From the NCBI RefSeq assembly GCF_932276165.1, contig NC_063997.1:816001-880000 (forward strand): DNA of 64,000 nt, in the 5' to 3' direction. The notes under the pieces were generated by a model that was not told the DNA's origin, made no database searches, and saw only the letters and a list, made by a program, of their open reading frames with translations. This document shows, in pieces, positions 1 to 9,763 of the stretch; the stretch's first letter is position 1; every line of letters begins with the position of its first letter. The DNA comes from Plutella xylostella. Lineage: Eukaryota > Arthropoda > Insecta > Lepidoptera > Plutellidae. The position numbers were made by a program, and so were the translations under genes.

Positions 1-32
1 TCTGTAGATTTACAGAATCGAAGTATAGGTAG

Positions 33-167
33 AGTAGCCCTCCCGATCCCCTGTCATGGCTTAATTATTTTGACCAGAACGCTCCCAGGACAGCACTGAT
101 TATGCGTGGAGTGACATCCGACATGTCAGGTAGCTTGGAATTATGGAAATTTGAGTTTTTTTCTTGA
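33..167 (+). CDS. possible last coding exon of an unidentified gene entering from the left
   Basis: An open frame runs from just after a stop at 30-32 to TGA at 165-167. It reads as ordinary protein (PDPLSWLNYFDQNAP near its start, SLELWKFEF near its end). A candidate splice acceptor (AG) lies at 36-37, and an AATAAA lies about 80 bp downstream (around 245), so it could be a terminal exon plus 3' UTR. I do not recognise the family. The stretch is short, so chance openness or a retroelement tail are real alternatives. Confidence 0.22.
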   Translation, partial: SSPPDPLSWLNYFDQNAPRTALIMRGVTSDMSGSLELWKFEFFS

Positions 168-304
168 GAGATTTTTACAAAAACCTGATATTTGTGATGT
201 TCAATTGTTAATTTCACAATATTTTACGTTTATAACGCGAGTGAAATAAATACCATTTGCGTGTAAATACAAGTACTAGTTAAAATCTAGTATTTCCTTT
301 ATTG

Positions 305-388
305 TTGTAAAACAGAATAGAATAGAATAGAATATTCTTTATTTGTACACACACACGTAAAAGAAACTTACAAAACTTAAATACTAAC
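305..388 (-). repeat. left part of a LINE-derived interspersed repeat, split by the Copia insertion
   Basis: The AATAG pentamer run followed by TTCTTTATTTGTACACAC is the reverse complement of a repeat tail seen elsewhere in the window (15,955-16,075 minus; 34,220-34,295, 61,640-61,740 and 62,427-62,540 plus). The other half, with AAATGGCGGTCTTATCGCTT, lies at 4878-4945. The Copia element therefore landed inside a pre-existing copy. Confidence 0.7.
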
Positions 389-570
389 TGTTGAAGTTTG
401 TTGTGTATAACGAAACATTTATATTTCTATTGTAGTCGCACGCCCGTCAGGTAATAGTAATCTATCTTCTCTGTGGTTGTAATTTGTAACGTAATGTTTG
501 TGCAAAATTACTTTTGAATAAATACTAATTTACTAAAGGAATCCTGTTTATTTAAAGCCCTGTTCCATCA
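389..570 (+). repeat. Copia 5' LTR (182 bp)
   Basis: Direct repeat of 4686-4877, beginning TGTTGAAG and ending CCATCA. It lacks 10 bp (GGCGCCACTG) that the 3' copy carries after GTCAGGT; I saw no other difference by eye. An AATAAA near its 3' half is a likely polyadenylation signal. Confidence 0.95.
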
Positions 571-571
571 C

Positions 572-584
572 GTTATGGGCCCAG
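572..584 (+). other. Copia primer binding site, complementary to the inside of initiator tRNA-Met
   Basis: GTTATGGGCCCAG starts one base after the LTR. It is complementary to the anticodon stem-loop of insect initiator tRNA-Met (CTGGGCCCATAAC), not to a tRNA 3' end. Drosophila copia is known to prime from the cleaved 5' half of this tRNA, so the match supports the same unusual priming here. Confidence 0.85.
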
Positions 585-641
585 GATGCGCGAAAAATAA
601 AAGTTCAAGAGTATTTTTGATTAAATTATCCATAAATCAAG

Positions 642-3635
642 ATGGATAAAAGTGATATGGCGCCGGTTGGAGCCGGTGGCGTCGCCATGTCTTCTGCCAC
701 AAGTTCAGGAATTTCCGTAAACTTTGAAAAGCTAAATGGTATCGCTAACTACGGGAACTGGAAATTTCTAATGCGTATGTATTTGATACACGAAGACTTG
801 TGGGACTGCATCGAAGAGTCGTCGCCGGGAGCACCCAAGGTCACAGATGATCGCAAACAACAGAAGGCGCTCGCAAAGATTTGCTTGATGGTGCAGCCCT
901 CGTCATTTTCTCATGTACGAAATGCTAAGACTGGATACGAAGCCTGGACTAACCTAAAAACGGCTTATGAAGATCGCGGGTTATGTAGAAGACTCGGTCT
1001 TTTGCGTACACTGTTTGGGCTGAAGCTAGAACTATTTGGTGACATGGAAGCTTATCTGACGAAGATCACCGACTTAGATCAACAACTAAGAGACATAAAC
1101 GCCCCGTTGGACGATGATTTTCTCTCAGTGATAATTTTAAGTGGTTTACCGGCAGACTACGATCCACTTATAATGACATTGGAAAATTCAAACATTAAAC
1201 TGTGCAGTGAAAACGTGAAAAGTAAACTATTGCAAGAGAACTTGCGCAGAGACTTTGATAAATGTGAAGAAAGTGCATTGTTGACAAATAGGTTATCAAG
1301 AGGTGTAAACAAACACTCGAGGGTTAAGTGTTATGTTTGTAAACAATCAGGTCATTTTGCTAGAAACTGTCCATTGAAAACTATAAATAAAAGTGGTGAG
1401 GATTGTGAAAAGGCATGGAATGGAACATTACTAACAGCATTAGCAGTGGACATTAACTCGAATGCGTGGTATGTGGACTCTGGTGCTACTTCTCACATGA
1501 CAAACAACAAAAACTTATTAAAAAACTATGTTGTGGACAATCCTCGGTTAGTGACAGTTGCAAATAATCAGAAAATAAATAGTGAAGGACACGGTGATGT
1601 AGAACTATTGTTAAATGGAAAACAAGAAATAACAAAAATAAGTGATGTTATTTATGTGCCGGACTTGTCTACGAGTTTGCTCTCTGTCAGTAAGATGACA
1701 GCTAAGGGTCTTCAGGTGCATTTTGACAGTCAAGAGTGCAGTATTTGCTTTGGTGGGACAGTGATTGAAAGTGCTACTAAAGTAAATGATGTTTATCAAC
1801 TAAACATGGAGATTCCAAAGTGTGTAACTGCAAATCAGCTAGCAGCGGTGGCAGCGTGTGAGTCAGTGGTTCTGTCCGAGTGTGGGCCATCTTCTACACT
1901 ACCGGCAGTGGCTCAGTTTACTAATGAGAGCCAACCAGTTGAGACTATAAAATTGTGCAAGGCTCAGTCAACCCAGGAGTTATGGCATCGGAGACTCGGA
2001 CATCTGAATAGACGAAGCATGGATCTACTTAAAAACGGTATGGCTAATGGAATTAATTATACTGGTGGAAAACATAGTCCTTGTGTTGCATGCATCGAAG
2101 GGAAACAAAGCAGATTGCCGTTTCCGGAACAATCTTATAATAGGGCAACAGATAAACTAGGCCTTATACACTCAGATTTGTGTGGTCCAATGTCAGTTTC
2201 CTCTTATAGTGGTGCTAGATATCTGCTAACATTCATAGATGATTACACAAGAATGACCTTTGGCTATTTCATTAAGACTAAAGATGAAGTGTTTTCAGCA
2301 TTTAAGATGTTTAAGAGCTATGTAGAAAACCAAACTGATTTGAAAATAAAGAAAATTAGAACAGATAATGGATGTGAATATGTCAATAACCAATTTCAGA
2401 TGTTTCTGAGAGAGCATGGCATCGAGCACCAGACCACAGTGCCATACTCCCCGCAGCAAAATGGTGTCGCGGAGAGAGCAAATCGTACAATTATGGAAGC
2501 AGCTCGGTGCATGCTGCAAGACGCTGGAATGGACAAAAGGCTCTGGGCGGAGGCTGTGAACACAGCAATCTACATTAAAAACAAGTCGCCTAGCAGGGCA
2601 GTGAAAGGCACCACGCCCGAGGAGAAATGGACAGGTAATAAAGTAGATTTATCTAACCTGAGAACGTTTGGTTGTGTTGCTTATGCTATGATACCAGGTC
2701 AAAAACGAAGAAAACTAGATGCTAAAAGTAAGAGGTACATATTTGTGGGCTACTGCACGGAATCAAAAGGCTATAGGTTAATTGACCCAGAGGATCTTTC
2801 TAAATGCATTAAGTCAAGAGATGTTCAATTTTTAGAAAACAAAATGGCTTCAGATCTTAAATTACTTAAGGATGACAGTGCTACCAGTAGTCAAATAAAA
2901 CTCACAAGTAATATTGAAGATAATGAAAATGCTAGTCAAAGAGATGAAGAAGAAGAGCTCATGCCTGTCATAGAGATATTAGATTCTAGCCACACTGATT
3001 CTGATTCTTGTGTTTCTGATAATGCTTCAGATGCGACGTGGACCCCTGGTATGGCTACAGATGCGACATCAAGTGATTATGAAGATGTAGAGGAATCTGC
3101 TGCCATAGTGCGGAGTGCAACAGAGATGTGCCAATCTGATGAACCGTTAACAATACAGGATGCACTATCCAGTCCTGAAAAAGAACACTGGAAGAAGGCA
3201 ATAGCAGATGAGTATGAATCCTTTGAGAAAAATAAAGCTTGGAATCTAACATTACTACCTGAAGGAAAGAAAGCTGTCAAGTGCAAATGGGTCTTTAAGA
3301 AAAAGCTGGGACCGAATGGTGAGTTAAAACGCTATAAAGCCCGACTTGTTGCTAAAGGATTTACTCAGAGATATGGAATAGATTACAAGGAAACCTACTC
3401 ACCTGTGGTAATATACTCTACCATACGTACCTTACTTGCTCTAGCTGTCAATCTGAATATGCATGTGGACCATATGGATGTGAAAACAGCATTTTTAAAT
3501 GGTGATCTTGCAGAAACTGTTTTCATGGAGCAGCTAGATGGGTACAAAGTGGAAGGCAAAGAAGAGTATGTATTCAAATTGAATAAAGCAATATATGGTC
3601 TAAAACAAGCCTCAAAAGTTGGTATGATAAGATAG
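642..3635 (+). CDS. Copia polyprotein, part 1: gag, protease, integrase, start of RT
   Basis: 997 aa. Gag-like region about residues 20-215, followed by a CCHC zinc knuckle (C230, C233, H238, C243). The retropepsin motif is D279-S280-G281 in WYVDSGATSHM. The integrase zinc motif is near H449/H454 and C481/C484, and the DDE core is D512, D575, E611, with 35 residues between the last two, as in retroviral-type integrases. An acidic stretch spans about 768-820. RT starts near 875, with the motif A aspartate in DVKTAFLNG (D946). The frame breaks at about 3618-3619: one base is missing after the QAS-K codons, giving a short wrong tail and stop at 3635. The ATG at 642 is the first after the primer site. 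The element is presumably dead unless the gap is a sequencing error. Confidence 0.93.
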   Translation: MDKSDMAPVGAGGVAMSSATSSGISVNFEKLNGIANYGNWKFLMRMYLIHEDLWDCIEESSPGAPKVTDDRKQQKALAKICLMVQPSSFSHVRNAKTGYEAWTNLKTAYEDRGLCRRLGLLRTLFGLKLELFGDMEAYLTKITDLDQQLRDINAPLDDDFLSVIILSGLPADYDPLIMTLENSNIKLCSENVKSKLLQENLRRDFDKCEESALLTNRLSRGVNKHSRVKCYVCKQSGHFARNCPLKTINKSGEDCEKAWNGTLLTALAVDINSNAWYVDSGATSHMTNNKNLLKNYVVDNPRLVTVANNQKINSEGHGDVELLLNGKQEITKISDVIYVPDLSTSLLSVSKMTAKGLQVHFDSQECSICFGGTVIESATKVNDVYQLNMEIPKCVTANQLAAVAACESVVLSECGPSSTLPAVAQFTNESQPVETIKLCKAQSTQELWHRRLGHLNRRSMDLLKNGMANGINYTGGKHSPCVACIEGKQSRLPFPEQSYNRATDKLGLIHSDLCGPMSVSSYSGARYLLTFIDDYTRMTFGYFIKTKDEVFSAFKMFKSYVENQTDLKIKKIRTDNGCEYVNNQFQMFLREHGIEHQTTVPYSPQQNGVAERANRTIMEAARCMLQDAGMDKRLWAEAVNTAIYIKNKSPSRAVKGTTPEEKWTGNKVDLSNLRTFGCVAYAMIPGQKRRKLDAKSKRYIFVGYCTESKGYRLIDPEDLSKCIKSRDVQFLENKMASDLKLLKDDSATSSQIKLTSNIEDNENASQRDEEEELMPVIEILDSSHTDSDSCVSDNASDATWTPGMATDATSSDYEDVEESAAIVRSATEMCQSDEPLTIQDALSSPEKEHWKKAIADEYESFEKNKAWNLTLLPEGKKAVKCKWVFKKKLGPNGELKRYKARLVAKGFTQRYGIDYKETYSPVVIYSTIRTLLALAVNLNMHVDHMDVKTAFLNGDLAETVFMEQLDGYKVEGKEEYVFKLNKAIYGLKQASKVGMIR

Positions 3636-4678
3636 ATAATGCATTGTTAAACCTGCAGTTCAGAAGATCAGTCAGTGAACCCTGTGTTTATATTAAAACG
3701 GATGATGCAGGAGATCTCATTATACTAGCCCTTTATGTTGATGACATATTACTATTCAGCAAGGATACTCCTGAAAAAGAAAAACTAAAGGAAGAACTGA
3801 TGAGGACATTTGAAATGAGAGATCTTGGTCGAGCTAATCATATATTGGGAATGAACTTGAGACAGGAAGAAAATAAGATTACTCTTGATCAGAAAAATTA
3901 CATAATGAAAGTATTGGAGCAATTTAATATGTCAGACTGTAAGCCTGTTGGCACACCATTAGAAATTGGCATGAAATTTGAAAAAGGAGAGAAGAATGAT
4001 ATTGATTCAAATTATAGAAGTCTTATGGGATGCATCATGTACATAGCAGTATGTACTCGGCCAGACATAGCACATGCGGCAAGTTTGTTAAGCAAATTCA
4101 ACAATTGCCACAATGACACCCACTGGAAAGCAGCAAAACGTATTCTGCGATATTTGAAGGGTACATTAGACTATCATATTGTATATGAAAAATCCGTGTT
4201 ATCTGTTACAGGATATGTTGATGCTGACTGGGCGTCAAATCAATTAGACAGACGCTCTTATACAGGGTATGTTTTTAAAGTTGGTGTTTCCACAGTGTCG
4301 TGGGAAAGTCGTAAGCAGCGAACTGTGGCACTTTCGAGCACAGAAGCTGAGTACATGGCTTTATGTGAGGGAGCTAAAGAAGCTAAGTTTATTAGAAGTT
4401 TTCTAAATGAATGTATAGGTATGTATTTACCAGTTACTCTGTACAATGATAGTCAGTCAGCACAAAAACTATGCAATAGTCAAATTCATCATAGTAGGAG
4501 TAAACATATAGACATAAGGCATCATTTTGTGAGACAGGTTGTTAAAGATAAAATTGTTAACTTAGAATATTTGTGTACTGAAAATATGCCTGCAGATGTA
4601 TTAACAAAATCATTAAGTAAAGATAAACATTTACATTGTGTTTCTGATCTTGGTTTAGGTATAAAATGTTTAGTTTAA
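3620..4678 (+). pseudogene. Copia polyprotein, part 2: rest of RT and RNase H, out of frame with part 1
   Basis: The frame that continues the RT begins at the TGG codon at 3620; the first ATG in it is 3644. Counting from that ATG, the RT catalytic motif YVDD is at residues 31-34. RNase H follows, with D193 (DADWAS), E234 (SSTEAEY) and D269 as probable metal ligands, and the Copia C-terminal SKHIDIRHHFVR block. TAA is at 4676-4678, directly before the polypurine tract. It has no start of its own and would need the upstream frame, so it is broken rather than an independent gene. Confidence 0.9.
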
Positions 4679-4685
4679 GGGCAGG

Positions 4686-4877
4686 TGTTGAAGTTTGTTG
4701 TGTATAACGAAACATTTATATTTCTATTGTAGTCGCACGCCCGTCAGGTGGCGCCACTGAATAGTAATCTATCTTCTCTGTGGTTGTAATTTGTAACGTA
4801 ATGTTTGTGCAAAATTACTTTTGAATAAATACTAATTTACTAAAGGAATCCTGTTTATTTAAAGCCCTGTTCCATCA
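4686..4877 (+). repeat. Copia 3' LTR (192 bp)
   Basis: Starts after the purine-rich tract AAGGGCAGG and ends CCATCA before the duplicated CTAAC. It contains the palindromic GGCGCC absent from the 5' LTR. Confidence 0.95.
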
Positions 4878-4945
4878 CTAACAAATATGTACAAAAATGG
4901 CGGTCTTATCGCTTAAAGCGATTTTTTCAAGACAACCTTAGGGTG
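4878..4945 (-). repeat. right part of the split LINE-derived repeat
   Basis: AAATGGCGGTCTTATCGCTT followed by AAGCGAT is the reverse complement of the core seen at 61,640 and 62,427. It is the continuation of 305-388 across the Copia insertion. Confidence 0.7.
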
Positions 4946-5289
4946 GAAGGATATTTTGTTTAAAGAGGGGTCAAGTGTACTAAAGAATAATGCTGTAATA
5001 ATAAAATAGTTATTTAGACGTGTATTACCATTTACATTACCAACATTGCAAAACAATTGCCAGTGCAAATTTAATAAAAAGTCAATTACGTGGCAATCGA
5101 TAGTAAATTGTTTTCAGGACCTTGTTACAGAGAGAAAAATGCAAATGGATGGTGGAAAATACAGTTTCCCGCGCTCGCCCGCTAATGAAATCCCATCAGG
5201 AGCGCCTGGCCTTCTTCCTAATTAAAATTACATTAACTCGATTTACTCCATAGACTTGGCCTTAAAAAGTGAGAATTCCGGGATAAATT
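4946..5289. other. intergenic stretch, nothing recognised
   Basis: AT-rich sequence without a persuasive open frame or foldback. One slightly more GC-rich patch (5160-5210) has no further support. Confidence 0.5.
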
Positions 5290-5898
5290 AATCACTTATT
5301 TTATTTTAGCAGTCATATTGATGCGATATAAATCCACCAACATCCTGGTCTGCACATCTAATCTCATCAAACACTTAAATAAATTCGAGTCTGCTGCAGA
5401 AAGTACAGAAAGATTAAAGACTAGGCGGAAAAACCTAAAAACTGAAATGTGTCCACGGCTTAACATTTTTAAACACACACCGAGATATCAGGCCCTGCTT
5501 CTGTTTAATAAACTACCAAGCGATCTAAAACAGATTGTCTCCCATACTAAATTCAAAAACAATCTAAAATCGTATTTGTTAAAGAAGGGTTACTATAATG
5601 TGGAAGAATATTTAAGTGATACTGATAAGTCTGACATTTTTTTATAATTAATAATTAATTTAAATTTTAACTTAATTTTAATTGTTGATAATATTTTAAA
5701 TTTAACGTAACCTATCCACATCGTATTTTAATGACTATTATAATTGTAAATTGAATATAGATAATAATTTATTGTTTGACTTGTATAACACATCATATTC
5801 ATTAATTATATTATTTTACGTGGTGGTGGTGTAGACATTAAGATTTTCAAATACAATTGTTAATATTGTTATATGAAATAAAATACAATACAATACAA
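5290..5898 (+). mobile_element. 5'-truncated LINE, C-terminal remnant and 3' tail
   Basis: An open frame from 5318 to 5647 (109 aa) ends in a pattern typical of Jockey/CR1-type LINE C-termini in insects: LNIFKHTPRYQALLLFNKLP, then an FKNNLKSYLLKKGYY-like helix. An AT-rich 3' region and an ACAAT tandem tail (about 5880-5898) follow. The 5' truncation and short-repeat tail fit target-primed reverse transcription. The clade is not certain, and RT motifs are not included in the surviving part. Confidence 0.7.
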
Positions 5899-6180
5899 AT
5901 TATAAACATGATAAATAAATTGCAAGAATACATAATATACTTAAGAACCTCAAAAGCAGACAAATCTGATGATCCCCTGGTGTCTGTATGTGGAAAGGTA
6001 GACGACTACACTGTGCATACGAGAGGGAAGCACTCGCCGGAATTAAATTCAAAATGGACTTTGCAGGACTTAACTCAGATTAACAACATTCTGAGCCGCT
6101 TTGTACACAAAGAAAAGTATTCCAATATTTACCAAAAACTAAACTGTACTGGTTTAGATTTTAACAAGTCATATAAGTAG
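5899..6180 (+). CDS. unidentified terminal-exon-like ORF
   Basis: The open frame continues past the LINE tail and ends TAG at 6178-6180. Its second half (VSVCGKVDDYTVHTRGKHSP, then WTLQDLTQINNIL) has an ordinary globular composition, unlike the junk frames nearby. A candidate acceptor AG at about 5960 (AAAAGCAG then ACAAATC) would start the exon in the right phase. AATAAA follows at about 6290, giving a plausible 3' UTR. I do not recognise the family. The weak pyrimidine tract and lack of visible upstream exons keep confidence low; a decayed retrocopy is the main alternative. Confidence 0.3.
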   Translation: MINMINKLQEYIIYLRTSKADKSDDPLVSVCGKVDDYTVHTRGKHSPELNSKWTLQDLTQINNILSRFVHKEKYSNIYQKLNCTGLDFNKSYK

Positions 6181-6654
6181 TAACATAGATGTTTTTGTGT
6201 ATTTTTGTTGATCGTACTGTACCATCTCCTGAGGCCTGACTATGAATATCACCTATAATTATTATCATCTATGTAACATATATTCAGCAAATAAATGCCT
6301 TTGACTTTGAAATAATGTACATTATGTAAACTCTATGCGTATAATCAATAAATAAAATAAAGTAAAAAAAATGAGTTCAGGCTTCAATAACAAATTCAAA
6401 AAGGCTTCCCTGTATTTTACATCATCTTCCTCAAGTAGTAGGTACCTCAAGTACTTGACGGTAAACAAACTATGCCCAATAAATCTTACTCTCAGCTGCA
6501 GAACAAACGGCAACACAAATACGAGTTAATTCAATGCTGTGTTCTCGAGAACAGACCGCGGCCGAACACAAACTTTAGTAATTAGAAGTGAATATTTAAC
6601 TCAGCGAGCCGAATGCACTACACGTGTCTCGCTTGCACGCCACTGTACCTACAT
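6181..6654. other. non-coding stretch, possible 3' UTR of the preceding ORF
   Basis: Contains an AATAAATG motif near 6290, another AATAAA cluster at 6345-6360, and no long frame. Nothing else recognised. Confidence 0.4.
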
Positions 6655-6800
6655 GTACAGTCAGCTGCATGTAGCTACACATTTGTAGCTTATCAAACTC
6701 CCAAGATCTATTCATTCATTCAAACATTGCGTTTTGTTTAGTACCTACGTAGTTTGACAAGGAACAAAATTGTATAGCTTACTTATGCAGCTGACTGTAC
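6655..6800. mobile_element. foldback MITE with 16-bp perfect terminal inverted repeats
   Basis: GTACAGTCAGCTGCAT at 6655-6670 is the exact reverse complement of 6785-6800. The arms continue imperfectly inward (GTAGCT...TCAAAC against GTTTGAC...AGCTTAC), so most of the 146 bp can fold. No coding capacity. Confidence 0.75.
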
Positions 6801-7499
6801 CTACAGCCTCGCAGGCACTGTATTGTGGCACGGAGACACCCCGCGACGTATTGTGCTCACGATACAACTTTGTCACAGTAAAGCGTTGACAGTTGCGAGT
6901 TGCGATGCGTAAAGTCGCTGGCAGCTTTATTCGTTTGTTTTTGAGTAGCGTTTGAGAAAACACTGGCACTAATTATTACGTCTCTGTTCTTTATTTAAAG
7001 TTTAAATGTGCGCGGAGAATTCGCTGCAGTTGTTCCGAATGGCACAGTTCAGTGAATGGGACGGAGATAATTTAATGAGTTCTGTAGAAACAATGAAATT
7101 GTGAAAACGTTTTTGTAATGTTGTTTCAGGTTGTGGAAATGACATACTCCATTGTTATAATTACATATTTGCGTGGAATGTACTCCTTTCTCTCCTAACA
7201 AATATTTTTATCATATCAGAACTTACACAATAAGATTTAAAGTCAAAGCAGAAATGTCCATACATAAAGGTTGACACAAACAAAGCATCAAAGTATTTTA
7301 GTTTTGTTTGTTGGATTAACAAATAAGTTTAGAGTCTGGCATCGGCGTGGCGGTCCGAAAATGAAATGGGATACATTTCTCCAACAGTGTACTGGTATTT
7401 GAGGCTTGCCAGCAATCTCAAAGTGATTCAACAACAATTCAAATATATTTAAGTAGTACAATACGATTGCATCACTATTTTATAATTATATACTTAGGT
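6801..7499. other. non-coding stretch, nothing recognised
   Basis: No conserved frame, LTR or foldback seen; ordinary AT-rich intergenic or intronic DNA. Confidence 0.4.
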
Positions 7500-7644
7500 A
7501 AGTGCCAATTTCTCCAGAGTCGGTTAGAGCATAACCATGAATGACTTTTGACACATCTGTCAAAAAAATTATATGGATATGACGTATAATTGATGAACCA
7601 ATCCCTGGTCGGTTATTTAACAGACTATGGAGAAATTGGAGCTT
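7500..7644. mobile_element. MITE, GTGCCAATTTCTCCA family, copy 1
   Basis: Ends are GTGCCAATTTCTCCAGAGTC and, inverted, CTATGGAGAAATTGGAGC, about 145 bp apart. A second copy, in the opposite orientation, is at 16,081-16,230 and shares the internal GGTTAGAGCATAACC and TGACTTTTGACA-like segments. Target duplication not resolved. Confidence 0.8.
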
Positions 7645-8394
7645 AAACATTAAAAAATCCATAAACTATATAGCAATAAGGCATTTTAAACCATTGCCTG
7701 ATAAAACTAATTCAAATGTTGAATTTTGAATATGAATTCTTAAAGAAATAAATGCATTGCCAGTGATTCCTGAATATCCCGTCCGAACGTTGTTTGATTC
7801 AAGTAACTCAATAACGATGGCTATAAAATTATCCGGTACAATATTCAAAGTAGTGCAGCGTAAGCCAATCCAATGTGAGTTCGAAATACATCGCTTCGTG
7901 GAATAGCTGCATTGAAATCAAGTTTGCTCATCTACATGATATTGTGTGTATTGCGATTACTTTCATTAGTCTTGTATTGATAAAACATAAAACATATTGA
8001 TTACACTTTTGTGTAAAACTAGAACTAGATACTTAGTTTTTTGCAGCTTCTGTTGGCAATTTAGATAAGTTATAAAATTCTATTGAGTGAATTTAAACCA
8101 GACTGTAAGTTGTGTACTTTGATTTTTTACTGTTAACAACGTATTCCTATTTATTATTTACTAGTTTCGTTAACGAAAACATGGTGAAGGAAGAGTGATT
8201 CTAGTTAAACTTAACCTATTGACATGTTGTTTAATTAATAAACTGTGTGTATGTGTATTATTTATTGAGCAATCATGGTCTTTGCTCTTACATTAAAAAA
8301 AATGCTGGTTTACCCAAAATTTATTGGGATCTTGCGATACAATACCTACTTCAATTGGTCCAAATAAGAAGATCTGCAATATTTCACCAAATAG
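7645..8394. other. non-coding stretch, nothing recognised
   Basis: No conserved coding signal or clear repeat structure seen. Confidence 0.4.
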
Positions 8395-8455
8395 ATCATC
8401 ATCATCACACACAACCCATCACTTCCCCACTGCTGTGGCAAAAGCCCCTTGAAAT
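8395..8455 (-). repeat. RTE-like LINE 3'-end remnant
   Basis: ATCATCATCATC followed by CCCCACTGCTGTGGCAAAAGCC is the reverse complement of the common lepidopteran LINE terminus (…CCAGCAGTGG…GATGATGAT). Similar ends occur at 21,370, 44,205, 57,172 and 62,338. Confidence 0.5.
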
Positions 8456-8696
8456 ATCATTAATTAAATTAAAAAATATTTCGACAACTCGATCAACAGA
8501 CAACAAAAAATATGTCACAAAAGCTATAACTTAACTACAGTATACAAAATTGAAGAAACTAAGCACTCCAGATCATTGGATGGCGCGAACAACACATTTA
8601 CACAACGTGACAGTTCTTCGAGGATCAGTCAGCTGTTGGCGGGCTTCCAGACAAAAGCGATCTGCTCAATCACCTATCGATACTTCGCACTTCATT

Positions 8697-8820
8697 TTTG
8701 TGACTAGCTGTTGTCTACGAGCTTTGCCTCGCTTTTATGTACCTCCACGGTGGAGTGCCGCCATGTGTGTTAAAAGGGTCTCCCGTGGGAATTGCGGGAT
8801 AAAAAGTATCCTGTGTTAAA
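8697..8820 (+). repeat. diverged fragment of the ACTAGCTGTTCCCGCG repeat family
   Basis: GACTAGCTGTTGTCTACGAG, then CCCGTGGGAATTGCGGGATA and AAAAGTATCCTGTGTTAAAT. This aligns by eye with better copies at 23,812-24,034 (minus) and 34,815-35,016 (plus). Confidence 0.65.
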
Positions 8821-9195
8821 TGCATATTATGTTTAAGTCAAATTCACTCAAAATTGGTTTTGTCGTTTTCCCGTAAAAGAGTAAGAAACTGCAATTTTAT
8901 GCGTTTTTAGTCAGAAAAGGGATTTTAAGATCTCCGTCCGTCCGATCCTTTTACAGTGGCTACTTAGCCGGATGTGATGGATTTTTTAAACATACGACCT
9001 ACTTTTCTCTTCTGCTACTTCCAGCATTTTTTTTAGCGCTGGCAACCCACACATCCCTTCCGTGTGGTGCTGGTAACTCGATTGCATTCGTAATTCGAAT
9101 GGTCGCTCTTTCGCTGAGCAAAGAGGATGTCGTTAAATCACGCCTATTCACCGAATAAGTGAGAAACTTTGATGCTTGAATTCAGACTCATAATA

Positions 9196-9264
9196 CACTT
9201 ACGAGCAATGTAAAAGTTCCAGTGACACGACACTGGCAGGAGGAACTTTTTCATTGCTCGCCGG
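9196..9264. mobile_element. 69-bp palindromic mariner-like mini-element
   Basis: Left arm CACTTACGAGCAATGTAAAA and right arm with GGAACTTTTTCATTGCTCGC are inverted copies. TA lies on both sides (9194-9195 and 9265-9266), fitting a Tc1/mariner TA duplication. Related to the 24,071 and 32,680 elements by their GGGCAATGAAAA-type ends. Confidence 0.65.
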
Positions 9265-9357
9265 TATATTAGAAATAACCTGGTTTCCTAAGACAATTTT
9301 TTTTATCCCTTCTGTAGATCCGATTAGCACTTCCTAATTCCACAGTAGGGAGATTTA

Positions 9358-9763
9358 TGTGCGGGGTGCACCTATTCTGGTTGAGGGAAGTACGGCGGGC
9401 AGGGATCAGGAATGAAAGACTTCTATTCTGTTCACCAGTCAGGAAGTGAGAGAGCTAGAGCTGTTGCTTGCTTGTTCTTCTTCTTGTTCTTTCTTCGCTG
9501 TTTGCTTTTTTTAACTGAATGCCTGTGAGGCGCAAGCGTCGCCTTTTATACCATTCTCTACGGAAGATAGAGTATTCCAGAAAGCTCTAGAAAAGACTTA
9601 ATGTTCTAGTTCTTAGTAGAAACTTCTAGTTCTGTGCTGCCATCTGTTGTTGAATAGATGAACTATATAGTTAGGCTACTTCCTACTAGATGGCGCTAGT
9701 TTCCTCACTTCCAGAGACATATTTATTTATTAACAAATAAAACTATTATTCTTGTCCCGAACA
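9358..9763 (-). repeat. BEL/Pao LTR (3' LTR of the minus-strand element)
   Basis: Starts TGTGCGGGGTGCACC and ends CCCGAACA on the plus strand. Matches 12,630-13,035 base for base as far as I can see. The ATTTATTTATTAAC segment close to the element's 5' end is shared by both copies. Confidence 0.95.

Larger units (their letters stand above)
389..4877 (+). mobile_element. Ty1/copia LTR retrotransposon, nearly intact
   Basis: The element is bounded by direct LTRs (389-570 and 4686-4877) starting TG and ending CA. It is flanked by the 5-bp duplication CTAAC (384-388 and 4878-4882). Order: 5' LTR, primer binding site, one long frame with gag, zinc knuckle, protease, integrase and the start of reverse transcriptase, then after a 1-bp frame break the rest of RT and RNase H, a purine-rich tract (4677-4685) and 3' LTR. 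Integrase before RT is the diagnostic Copia order. Apart from a 10-bp indel the LTRs look identical, so the insertion is young. Confidence 0.95.
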
